Of a DNA stretch of 40,006 nt, positions 25,824 to 33,559 are shown in pieces (position 1 is the stretch's first letter; each line of letters begins with the position of its first letter). This DNA comes from Flavobacterium franklandianum. GTDB taxonomy: Bacteria; Bacteroidota; Bacteroidia; Flavobacteriales; Flavobacteriaceae. The notes below the pieces were generated by a model. The model did not search any database and had not been told where the DNA came from. It saw only the letters and a list, made by a program, of their open reading frames with translations. The translations under genes were made by a program, and so were the position numbers. The stretch lies in NCBI RefSeq assembly GCF_007097365.1, contig NZ_VJZR01000019.1, forward strand, positions 1 through 40,006, written 5' to 3'.

Positions 25824-26006
25824 CTATCAAAACTTTTCCTCTTTTTTCTAAAACAATTTCACAATCACTTCGATCAAGCTTGAGTTGAATAACTATTTTT
25901 ATAATTAATAAATATTTGAAACATTGCTGGTTCAATTTCAAAAAAGAAGTTTTTTTGAAAGAAATAACTCATTTATAAACCTGCCAAGAATTGATTGCAA
26001 AAAAGT

Positions 26007-26014
26007 TATATTTG
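26007..26014 (+). promoter_or_regulatory. -7 promoter element of the reductase gene
   Basis: TATATTTG matches TAnnTTTG, 20 bp before the start codon at 26035. A TTG at 25991 is closer than the usual -33 spacing. Confidence 0.5.
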
Positions 26015-26034
26015 CAAATTAGAACAAAAATTTA

Positions 26035-27162
26035 ATGAAAATAATTCTTACTGGTGCCACAGGTGTTTTAGGTTCTCATATCATGTATGAGCTTTTGGAA
26101 CTTTTTATAAAAAAACCGAATCTCAATAACAAGCTCTATATTATCGCCCGAAATAACGGAAAAAATTCAGCCGAAAATCGCATAAACGAATTGTTATCTA
26201 GCTACTACACCCCTAAAATCCTTCAAAACATTGGACTAAATGACCTTAATAAATATATTGAAATCATAAACTTTGATATAGTTGTCAAAGAGGAATTATT
26301 TTTAGAAAAAATTAAAGGGGCATACCTTATCCACTCGGCTGGTTATGTAAATCTCTCTACCGACGAGGAATTAAAAGACAAAATATTCGATGAAAATGTT
26401 CAATTAACAAAGACTCTTTTTTCGGTTTTACATCCTTATATAAAAAAATTCATTTACATAGGAACTGCTTTTTCATCTGGAATTCGAAAGGGTCTTATTG
26501 GCACTGATTTTCATAATTTAGATTTTACACCCGAGCATCGTAATACTTATGAATATGCCAAATATCACTCCGAGAATTTTATAGCCAGAGAATGTCGAGC
26601 AATAGGCTTACCTTTCCAAATTCTCCGTCCAAGTGTTATTGGCGGCAAAATGTTAGGAACAGAAAACAACTATTTCATTCCAAAATATATGGTCTTTTAC
26701 CTTTTAGCTAAGTTTTTTCATTTTACTGCAAATCGCAAAGGCAAACAGGAAAATGTTCGGATTATCGTCAATGCCGAAACAAGTTTGAACATAATCCCAG
26801 TTGATTATGTTGCCAAAGTTGTTGTCAATACATTTGAAAAAGATGATATTGAGCAACTGAATATAGTGAACAAAAAAAGTTTCAATATGCTAAAAGGTCT
26901 GGAGTTGATTATGAATGAAGTGGGTTATACAAATTTTACTTTTATAGCAAACGACTTAGATTTTGAATACAAGAACTCTGTTGAAAAAATGTATTACGAA
27001 AGTATCGGCAAGCATCTAAAACCCTACTTCATTTCGGATGCCAATGAATATGATACTACTTTATTGAATTCCATTCTTGAAATTCCAAAATTAGACAATG
27101 AAGGTTTTACAAATTTGATTCGGTATGCTATTGCTAATAATTTTCAAGACATTAAGGTGTAA
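26035..27162 (+). CDS. NAD(P)-dependent extended SDR, fatty acyl/thioester reductase-like (NAD_binding_4)
   Basis: 375 aa. N-terminal Rossmann nucleotide-binding motif GATGVLG (G7, G10, G13), the LIHSAG motif near residue 98-103, and a catalytic YxxxK (Y172, K176) in TYEYAKYHSENF. RPSVIGG follows at about 198-204. The layout fits the male-sterility/NAD_binding_4 group, which reduces acyl thioesters or acts on lipid substrates. There is no adenylation or carrier domain on the protein or beside it, so it works as a stand-alone reductase or dehydrogenase with an unknown substrate. The gene is flanked by gene remnants on both sides and has its own -7 element. Confidence 0.85.
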   Translation: MKIILTGATGVLGSHIMYELLELFIKKPNLNNKLYIIARNNGKNSAENRINELLSSYYTPKILQNIGLNDLNKYIEIINFDIVVKEELFLEKIKGAYLIHSAGYVNLSTDEELKDKIFDENVQLTKTLFSVLHPYIKKFIYIGTAFSSGIRKGLIGTDFHNLDFTPEHRNTYEYAKYHSENFIARECRAIGLPFQILRPSVIGGKMLGTENNYFIPKYMVFYLLAKFFHFTANRKGKQENVRIIVNAETSLNIIPVDYVAKVVVNTFEKDDIEQLNIVNKKSFNMLKGLELIMNEVGYTNFTFIANDLDFEYKNSVEKMYYESIGKHLKPYFISDANEYDTTLLNSILEIPKLDNEGFTNLIRYAIANNFQDIKV

Positions 27163-27236
27163 TTAGCACTATTATTTCGATTGAAAAATTACTTCAAAAT
27201 TGTTAGCTTTTAAGAGGATATAAGTCTGCTGATTAA

Positions 27237-27274
27237 GAAAAATTTGGTTGTCAAAGGAATTGATTTGTGCAAAA
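27237..27274 (-). pseudogene. Remnant of the 5' end of a radical SAM gene paralogue
   Basis: The plus-strand segment 27251-27274 matches 21844-21867, the promoter and start of the B12 radical SAM gene, at 23 of 24 bases. Read on the minus strand, the TTG in TTTGACAACC opens LTTKFFLIS, comparable to LKTQVFLIT of the intact gene, then degenerates and stops within about 15 codons. Only the promoter and first codons survive. Confidence 0.6.
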
Positions 27275-27429
27275 ATGAGAGATAATTTTAGTTTCTTTCC
27301 ATAAACAAATTGAAATTAAAAGAAGTTGGATCAATCTTTCCTTTTTTGTAAAGTTCAGAGTGAGAGAAAATAATCTTCATTCGAAAGTTTTTCAAATTCC
27401 TAACAGCAAATTTCAATGTTTGATTCCCA

Positions 27430-28284
27430 TTAATAATAAATATTTTTATCACTTGGGATTGCCCCAGAAAATTGACAAATCTTACCTGCAAAAATTAAAG
27501 CGTTCTTCAATGCCTTTTGCACATCATTTTCTTTGAAATAAGAATTTAAAAAACAAGCTAAAAACCCATCTCCAGCTCCAATTGCATCTTTGAATAAATT
27601 ATCCGAAACCATTTGGGTTGATTCTTGAATAATTGCATCATCCCAGTATACCCTTGCTCCTTTTTTGCCTTGAGTGCGAATAATTTTGATTAAATTGAAT
27701 GTTTTTTTCAAGTAACCCAAAAGTTGATTTTCTGTAGATTGTTGATAGATTTCTTTCAGATACATCCATTCATCATCGTTTACCTTTAAAATGGTGGCAT
27801 TTGAAAGACAATAATTAATTGTATCTTCTGAATAAAAATCTCCTCTCAAATTCAAGTCACAAACAAAAATAGCCTTTGGATTCTCTGACTTGTATTGTGA
27901 GAAAGTGGTTTGATTCTTTTCAAAATGCAATGCCAAACTTCCGTAAATAAAAACATCTACTGGCTTATCTAAGCCAACATAGTCAATAAATTGCCATGCT
28001 TTTTCGGTTTCAATGGTATAATGTGGTTCTTTTTCGATAAATTCAACACTTACAAAACCTGTGGGATGATTTGTATCAAAAGAAATTCCTTTTTCAATAT
28101 TTTCTTTTTTTGCAAAATCAAATATTTCGTTACCAAAATCATCTTTTGCAATTTTACTAATAAAAATTACTTGATTTCCAAAACGTTTCAAATGAATGGC
28201 TACATTAAAAGGAGCTCCTCCAATAACATTTTTGTCTGGAAGGCAATCCATTAATACTTCGCCAAAAGTTACTAAATTTTTCAT
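27430..28284 (-). CDS. PfkB family sugar kinase, probable fructokinase
   Basis: 284 aa ribokinase-fold kinase. N-terminal VTFGEVLMDCLPD and GGAPFNVAIHLKRFG (22-36) form the substrate-binding part. The C-terminal signature GAGDGF (236-241) gives the catalytic base D239. The GGAPFN pattern and short length suit fructokinases. Its ATG overlaps the stop of the GH32-like gene by 4 bp (28281-28284), so it is the third gene of the sucrose operon and would phosphorylate the fructose released by the hydrolase. Substrate is inferred from that context. Confidence 0.92.
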   Translation of the reverse strand: MKNLVTFGEVLMDCLPDKNVIGGAPFNVAIHLKRFGNQVIFISKIAKDDFGNEIFDFAKKENIEKGISFDTNHPTGFVSVEFIEKEPHYTIETEKAWQFIDYVGLDKPVDVFIYGSLALHFEKNQTTFSQYKSENPKAIFVCDLNLRGDFYSEDTINYCLSNATILKVNDDEWMYLKEIYQQSTENQLLGYLKKTFNLIKIIRTQGKKGARVYWDDAIIQESTQMVSDNLFKDAIGAGDGFLACFLNSYFKENDVQKALKNALIFAGKICQFSGAIPSDKNIYY

Positions 28285-29762
28285 AATTCGTCGGGATTAG
28301 AAGTTGCATATTCATTTTCTGGTTCAGGAATTACGTGAATTCTCGAGTCACTTAATGAGATGATGGCTGAACAAACATATACTCCTATTTTACCATCATT
28401 ATATTTAAAATCCAATAATGTCAATTTCACTATTTCATTAATAGAAAGTTCATAATAGTTTCCATAACGAATAATCTTGAAATTAATTTGTCTATTTTCT
28501 TGAATTTCAAACTGATTTGTCTGAAGATTTTCAAAAATAAAATTATTTTTCACGTCTTTTTCGTTAAATCCCCAAGCCCTAAACTGAACTAAGCCATTTA
28601 CAAAATCTACTGATATATAATATCCAGTTCCTTCTCTATCACATTCAATTACAAAACCCGTTTTACCCATTCCCTCAACGGTCAATGTTCCTTCCCAAAC
28701 AAAGTTGTTTGCGGGTTTTTCAAAGCAAAAAACTTCGTAACCACTTCGACAGCCACATTGCCATTTATTTTCATCTACAAAAGTCAAATTTGCCGTTGGA
28801 TTACCTAAAATAGCCGTTGGAAATGGAAAGTCTTTTTGGAAAATTGTTTTTAGATAAAGCGTTTCCCAATAATGATAGGTTTTTAATAAAAGCCTGCCAT
28901 TATTATCAACATCCAACTGTTTTGGAGGAGGTATAACACGATGAGTATTAACATTTCCACCAACAAAATAAAAATTATATATCAAAAAATAATCTCCATC
29001 TTTTACAATTCTTGCTGCATAATTTCCTTGTGGCAACAATACGTTATCATGAAATGCATGATATTCCCCTTTAAATTCTGGAGAAAACCAATAACGAACT
29101 TTAATATCTTCTCTTATTGAACCTAATAAAAAATGTGTTCCTTTTATTTCTACCACCGAAGGACATTCAACATCATCATATACAAAGGGAATATGCAATG
29201 GTTTTTGAAGAATGAAACCATTTGATTCTCTTTTCGCCACACCAATACATCCTCTTCTATATGTAGGCCCTATTGCGTTTCGAGCACAAATCAATAAATA
29301 ATCTTCTCCTTCAAATCGATATTTAAAAGGATCTCTAAAACTTAACCATTCACGGGGATTATTCTTTGAATTCTCATAAAATGGCCCTTGAGTTTTAAAA
29401 GGTAGACCATATTTATTTTCTTTCGTCCAATGAATTAAATCAAGTGATACAGCCCTTCCAATTTGTTGCTTAATTCCTTTATCTCTCCTCTTTAACCCTG
29501 TGTAATACATTTCGTAACCTTCTCCTTCAAAGTTTTTACTAACATGCATGGTCCATATCATATCATCATCCCATTCCCCGGGATCGCCTACCCACAAAGC
29601 ATTTTTCACTCTTTTCCACGAAAAACCATCTTTAGATATTGCATGTGCAATGTAGTCATGATTAGGAATAATCAAATGAAATAAATGATGAACTCCATTA
29701 TCATCTATAAATACATCAACATCTCCTATTTCCCAATTATTAAAACCTGAACCTGAATACAT
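28281..29762 (-). CDS. GH32-like beta-propeller glycoside hydrolase (probable sucrose/fructan hydrolase)
   Basis: 493 aa. The first 300 residues or so fit the five-bladed propeller of GH32/GH68-type enzymes. Acidic candidates are in the expected order: an Asp near the N-terminus in EIGDVDVF (D14/D16), RDP at 143-145 (SFRDPF), and an EC motif at 199-200 (DVECPSV). The usual N-terminal WMNDPNG is replaced by NNWEIGDVDVF, so it belongs to a divergent branch. The C-terminal part (about 345-490) is a beta-sandwich like GH32C. No signal peptide, so it is cytoplasmic. Start ATG 29762 lies 1 bp after the sucrose-phosphate synthase stop; the end overlaps the PfkB kinase. Likely cleaves intracellular sucrose; it could instead be a transferase. 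Confidence 0.85.
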   Translation of the reverse strand: MYSGSGFNNWEIGDVDVFIDDNGVHHLFHLIIPNHDYIAHAISKDGFSWKRVKNALWVGDPGEWDDDMIWTMHVSKNFEGEGYEMYYTGLKRRDKGIKQQIGRAVSLDLIHWTKENKYGLPFKTQGPFYENSKNNPREWLSFRDPFKYRFEGEDYLLICARNAIGPTYRRGCIGVAKRESNGFILQKPLHIPFVYDDVECPSVVEIKGTHFLLGSIREDIKVRYWFSPEFKGEYHAFHDNVLLPQGNYAARIVKDGDYFLIYNFYFVGGNVNTHRVIPPPKQLDVDNNGRLLLKTYHYWETLYLKTIFQKDFPFPTAILGNPTANLTFVDENKWQCGCRSGYEVFCFEKPANNFVWEGTLTVEGMGKTGFVIECDREGTGYYISVDFVNGLVQFRAWGFNEKDVKNNFIFENLQTNQFEIQENRQINFKIIRYGNYYELSINEIVKLTLLDFKYNDGKIGVYVCSAIISLSDSRIHVIPEPENEYATSNPDEL

Positions 29763-29763
29763 A

Positions 29764-31962
29764 TTATTTAATTATTTTATAATGTTTTAATCCCTCTAGA
29801 ATTCCTGAGGAAGCGGAACTTTTAGCTACATATATATTTTTAGTTGTTTTATATTCGGCTAATTCTACACTTCGATTGCCTACGATAATTCCTTTAACAG
29901 AACTTCTGAACATGTCAATGTCATTTCCAGAATCACCCGCGGCAATTACACTTGACAAAGGAATTGACCATTTATGGCATAAAAATTTGATTGCATTTCC
30001 TTTTGACGCTCTTTTAGGTAAAAAATCAAGAAACTCGCCATGACTTGGGATTATATTTACTTTATACCATCCTGTTCCTAAAACTTTGATTAATTGCTCG
30101 TGACTGTATTTTTCCTTATCATAATAATACGAAATTTTGAAAGGATTTTGAGCCTCTTCGTCTTGCGGTTTTAACCAAGAAATTCCTTTCAGACGATTTA
30201 TAATATCTTCTCTTTTCCAACGACCTGCCAAAAATGTAGCCCAACCTTTGTCTAAAATATAATCATTTCCATTTGTGTAATAAATTTCAGTCCCCACAGA
30301 ACAGATAATAAAATCTGGTAAGGGTAGTTGTTCCTCTTCAATAACTTTTTTAACCAAATCTATGTTTCGTCCTGATGCCAAAGCAAATGCCATTTTATCA
30401 GTATGATTCTTTAGATACGTTTTTAATTCCTCTAACCCAGGATTATTCAATTTGGACTCAATCAATGTCCCATCAATATCCGAAACCAATAAATTTTCGA
30501 CCTTTCTTTTTAATCGTTCAATATTAATATTGGGATAATGTTGCTTTTTGATTCCTGAACCAGATGAAAGCAATAAATTTTCATTAATTAATCCAACATA
30601 TTGATTGACGTGACTCAACCAACTGTACTGTTTTTGAATATTAATAGCCCCATTGTTCGAATAATATTTCCATAGATTTTCGTTGGTTAAGATATTTTTT
30701 ATAGATTTTTTAATTTCATTTTCATCCAAAGGATCTACCAATTCACCATTTTCACAAGTAGGAATAATCTCCGATGGCCCACCGTTTTTTGTAACCACTA
30801 CAGGCAAACCAGAACTTGCGGACTCTATAATTGTTAATCCAAAATTTTCATGCAGGGTTAAATTTACAAAGACGCCTCTTTTTTCGGCAGCATAACGATA
30901 TATAATAGAAACCTCGTTTTCTACATCATGTTTTTTAGGGATTGCCATTTTACCATACAAATCATATTTGTCCATTAGCAACAATAAATCTGTTAAAACA
31001 TCTTTTTCAGATTCTGGCATTTGCGAAATATCCTTACGTATTCCTGCAAAAATGACAAGATTAGCGATACTTTGTAGCTCCTTATCTTTACCATAAACAT
31101 CAATCAATGTATGAAGATTTTTATGACGATCAGGTCTAGAAAGAGCTAAAATAATGGGTTTGTGCGGATTGGTTAAAAATTTAGAAATAGTTTCTGCAAC
31201 CCAATATTTTCTTTGTACTTCTTCCATTTGTTTTACACCATCACTTTCAACATGATAATAAGGAACAAATTTTCGAGTATCAATCCCAGGAGGAATTGCA
31301 TGATATTTTCCTAAATGAAAATTTTTATAGGGCTTATAAGTTACTATTTCTTGCTCTGTAGATGTAATAATAAATTCTGATAGTTCTAATGTTTTGTCTT
31401 CGGCTGCAATTCGCTCTTTAAATTTAAATTTTTTTTCCCGTTCTTCGTCAAGCATACCGGCTGCGATTAGTTTTTCCTGCTTATAAAAACCCAAAGAATG
31501 ACCAGTATGTGCAAAAGGAATATTTAAAATTATTGATAATTCACTAGCAACATAACCTGCATCTCCATAATGGGAATGAATCCAATTTGGAAATATATCA
31601 TGAAGTTTGATGTGCTGTACAACACCATTTACATAAGCATCTAAACCCACCCATAATTGTTCTTTTGGCTTGTATTTTTTTCCCAAAAAAGGAATTCGCC
31701 TAATATCAAATTTTTCATTAACGATTTCAATAGGCACTGCATATTCCGAGGAAAGATTTTTATCATCAATCAACCTAGTAAATAAATGAACATGTTCTAC
31801 ATCCTGGTGGTGTGATAAAAACTCGGCAAGTTCAAAGACATACTTAGTTTGTCCACCATTATCTGCATCTCTTCCAATCTCAAGACCCGTACCTTTAACT
31901 AGCCCGTGAATATTGATTAATGCTATTCTTAATTTTTTTGTATTATTTTGAATTGTTTGCAT
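29764..31962 (-). CDS. Bifunctional sucrose-phosphate synthase / sucrose-phosphate phosphatase
   Basis: 732 aa with two modules. The N-terminal GT4 glycosyltransferase (about 1-465) begins LRIALINIHGL...GRDADNGGQTKYV, the sucrose-phosphate synthase signature. It has WIHSHYGDAGYVA, SRPDRHKN and the EX7E element in LHENFGLTIIE, and makes sucrose 6-phosphate from UDP-glucose (or ADP-glucose) and fructose 6-phosphate. The C-terminal HAD phosphatase (about 490-732) has SDIDGTL (D495, D497), ASGRN, KGNAIKFL and AAGDSGNDIDM, and removes the phosphate. I start at the ATG at 31962; the upstream ATG at 31989 adds MFLFFLNYK, which does not fit the family and lies close to the promoter. First gene of the sucrose operon, unusual in this phylum. 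Confidence 0.92.
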   Translation of the reverse strand: MQTIQNNTKKLRIALINIHGLVKGTGLEIGRDADNGGQTKYVFELAEFLSHHQDVEHVHLFTRLIDDKNLSSEYAVPIEIVNEKFDIRRIPFLGKKYKPKEQLWVGLDAYVNGVVQHIKLHDIFPNWIHSHYGDAGYVASELSIILNIPFAHTGHSLGFYKQEKLIAAGMLDEEREKKFKFKERIAAEDKTLELSEFIITSTEQEIVTYKPYKNFHLGKYHAIPPGIDTRKFVPYYHVESDGVKQMEEVQRKYWVAETISKFLTNPHKPIILALSRPDRHKNLHTLIDVYGKDKELQSIANLVIFAGIRKDISQMPESEKDVLTDLLLLMDKYDLYGKMAIPKKHDVENEVSIIYRYAAEKRGVFVNLTLHENFGLTIIESASSGLPVVVTKNGGPSEIIPTCENGELVDPLDENEIKKSIKNILTNENLWKYYSNNGAINIQKQYSWLSHVNQYVGLINENLLLSSGSGIKKQHYPNINIERLKRKVENLLVSDIDGTLIESKLNNPGLEELKTYLKNHTDKMAFALASGRNIDLVKKVIEEEQLPLPDFIICSVGTEIYYTNGNDYILDKGWATFLAGRWKREDIINRLKGISWLKPQDEEAQNPFKISYYYDKEKYSHEQLIKVLGTGWYKVNIIPSHGEFLDFLPKRASKGNAIKFLCHKWSIPLSSVIAAGDSGNDIDMFRSSVKGIIVGNRSVELAEYKTTKNIYVAKSSASSGILEGLKHYKIIK

Positions 31963-31997
31963 TTTGTAATTTAAGAAAAATAAAAACAATTCAGAGT

Positions 31998-32005
31998 CAA
32001 ATTTA
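31998..32005 (-). promoter_or_regulatory. -7 promoter element of the sucrose operon
   Basis: TAAATTTG on the minus strand matches TAnnTTTG, 35 bp before the chosen start at 31962. This supports that start over the one at 31989, which would leave under 5 nt of leader. Confidence 0.5.
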
Positions 32006-32062
32006 GAGAATTAACCAGATTATTAATAAATTAGCATTTTCTTATTAAGAATAATTGTGTTT

Positions 32063-32166
32063 ATGAAAGATGATTTTGCTAGTTCCAAAAAGCAGAAAAT
32101 AAATATCTTGTCGTAACAAGACCCAACAGGCCGGAATACAAAGGTCATTTTAGTTTAAAACGATAA
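32063..32166 (+). pseudogene. Decayed small ORF, copy 2
   Basis: The frame ending TAA at 32164-32166 reads AENKYLVVTRPNRPEYKGHF then SLKR, parallel to copy 1 at 25690-25823. The 5' part (32063 onwards, ATGAAAGATGATTTTGCTAG) resembles the start of copy 1 in another frame, with about 35 bp missing between. DNA similarity continues past the stop into the 3' end of the MHS transporter gene. Confidence 0.65.
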
Positions 32167-32172
32167 CACATA

Positions 32173-33456
32173 TCAAAACTGTTCCTCTTTTTTTCGAATC
32201 ATCAAAAGTGCCAAAACCGAAATCAATGCAGCAATTGATAAATACAAACCAACATAACCAATTCCATAATTTTTAGCTAACCAAATGGCAATTAATGGCG
32301 CAAAAGAAGCTCCCAAAATTCCAGCCAAATTAAATGTCAAAGAAGCTCCTGAATACCGAACTTCTGTAGGAAACAACTCTGACAAAAAAGTCCCCAATGG
32401 ACCATAAGTCAATCCCATTAATCCCATTCCGATACAAACAAAAGTGGTGATCATTGGTATACTCCCCGATTCCATAAAAAACGAAAAAGTGAATCCGAAA
32501 AACATAATCAAGGTCGATATGAAAACCAAGATTCTTTTTCGCCCAAATTTATCGGCCAATACTGCAGAAACTGGAATTCCAACCACAAAAAATAATATCG
32601 AGAACAATTGAATGATTAAAAAATCACGTCTCGAAAATCCTAAATCAGACGTGGCCCAACTCAAACTAAAAACTGTCATTAAATAGAACGTTACAAATGT
32701 CGCAACAGCAGCAAAAGTACCAAAAATCAATTCCCATTTATAGGATTTCAAAATCGTCAGTATTGGAATTTCTACTTGCTTTTTAGTTTCCAAAGCATTT
32801 TCGAAAGAAGGAGTTTCAGTAATTTTCAATCGAATGTAAAACCCAACTACTACCAATAACGAACTGGCGATGAACGGAATTCTCCAACCATAATCAAAAA
32901 ATTGTTCTTCGGTAAGCAAATCACTCAACAACAGAAAAGTCCCGCCAGACAGCAACAAACCAATTGGCGCTCCCAATTGTGGAAACATTCCGTACCAAGC
33001 ACGCTTTCCGGGTGGCGCATTTTCGATGGCCAATAAAACGGCGCCACCCCATTCGCCACCCAAACCCAAACCTTGACCAAATCGACAAAGCATTAATAAC
33101 AAAGGCGCAACAATTCCGATACTCTGATAAGTAGGCAACAATCCTATACAAACCGTAGAGATTCCCATCGTCAATAAAGCAGCAACCAATGTCGCTTTTC
33201 GACCTATTTTATCTCCAAAATGTCCAAAAACAGCAGAACCAATAGGTCTAGCAAAAAAAGCTATCGAAAAAGTTGCCAAAGATTCAATAGTGGAAGTTGT
33301 AGGATCTGAACCCGGAAAAAACAATTGTGGAAAAACTAAAACCGCTGCATTGGCATAAATATAAAAATCAAAAAACTCGATGGTTGTACCTATCAAACTG
33401 CCAAAAAGTACGTGACCCAAAGAATTTGCTTTCGCCGGATTAGAATTATTTTTCAT
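32173..33456 (-). CDS. MFS transporter, metabolite:H+ symporter (MHS) family
   Basis: 427 aa with twelve predicted membrane segments. N-terminal SLIGTTIEFFDFYIYANAA and ARPIGSAVFGHFGDKIGRK, and FGQGLGLGGEWGGAVLLAIE near 140, are the MHS family hallmarks shared with KgtP, ProP and ShiA. The central loop (about 205-230) precedes the second six-span half with DKFGRKR. The substrate is a small organic acid, osmolyte or similar compound and cannot be told from sequence. No signal of an operon: the upstream gene, bshC, is divergent and shares a 103-bp promoter region. Its last codons (KKEEQF) have a duplicate at 25827-25847. Confidence 0.93.
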   Translation of the reverse strand: MKNNSNPAKANSLGHVLFGSLIGTTIEFFDFYIYANAAVLVFPQLFFPGSDPTTSTIESLATFSIAFFARPIGSAVFGHFGDKIGRKATLVAALLTMGISTVCIGLLPTYQSIGIVAPLLLMLCRFGQGLGLGGEWGGAVLLAIENAPPGKRAWYGMFPQLGAPIGLLLSGGTFLLLSDLLTEEQFFDYGWRIPFIASSLLVVVGFYIRLKITETPSFENALETKKQVEIPILTILKSYKWELIFGTFAAVATFVTFYLMTVFSLSWATSDLGFSRRDFLIIQLFSILFFVVGIPVSAVLADKFGRKRILVFISTLIMFFGFTFSFFMESGSIPMITTFVCIGMGLMGLTYGPLGTFLSELFPTEVRYSGASLTFNLAGILGASFAPLIAIWLAKNYGIGYVGLYLSIAALISVLALLMIRKKEEQF

Positions 33457-33483
33457 ATTGAATTTTATAAATTTCGATAAAAA

Positions 33484-33546
33484 TGATGCTAATTTTCGAA
33501 ACTAACAAATATTTAGTTCCAATAATTTTTCACTAAATTAGCATCA
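33484..33546. promoter_or_regulatory. Divergent promoter pair between MHS transporter and bshC
   Basis: TGATGCTAATTT (33484-33495) and AAATTAGCATCA (33535-33546) are exact inverted copies. In each direction the copy reads TAAATTAGC or AAAATTAGC just upstream of its gene, close to the TAnnTTTGC pattern, so they probably are matching -7 regions. Confidence 0.45.
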
Positions 33547-33559
33547 AATAAACTCCAAT

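Larger units (their letters stand above)
25343..26034. other. Scar-rich intergenic region
   Basis: 692 bp without an intact gene. In order it holds a 12-bp palindrome (25379-25390), the right copy of the four-palindrome repeat (25408-25538), a duplicate of the restriction enzyme's C-terminal end (25604-25684), a frameshifted small ORF (25690-25823), and a copy of an MHS transporter 3' end (25827-25847). From about 25862 I see nothing more before the reductase promoter. Confidence 0.7.

Noticed and set aside
27288..27491. Minus-strand open frame of 67 codons after the PfkB kinase gene
   Set aside because: It overlaps the kinase 3' end in another frame, has no promoter or ribosome binding site that I can see, and matches no known pattern. 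The sequence is readable as protein, so a decayed gene cannot be fully excluded.
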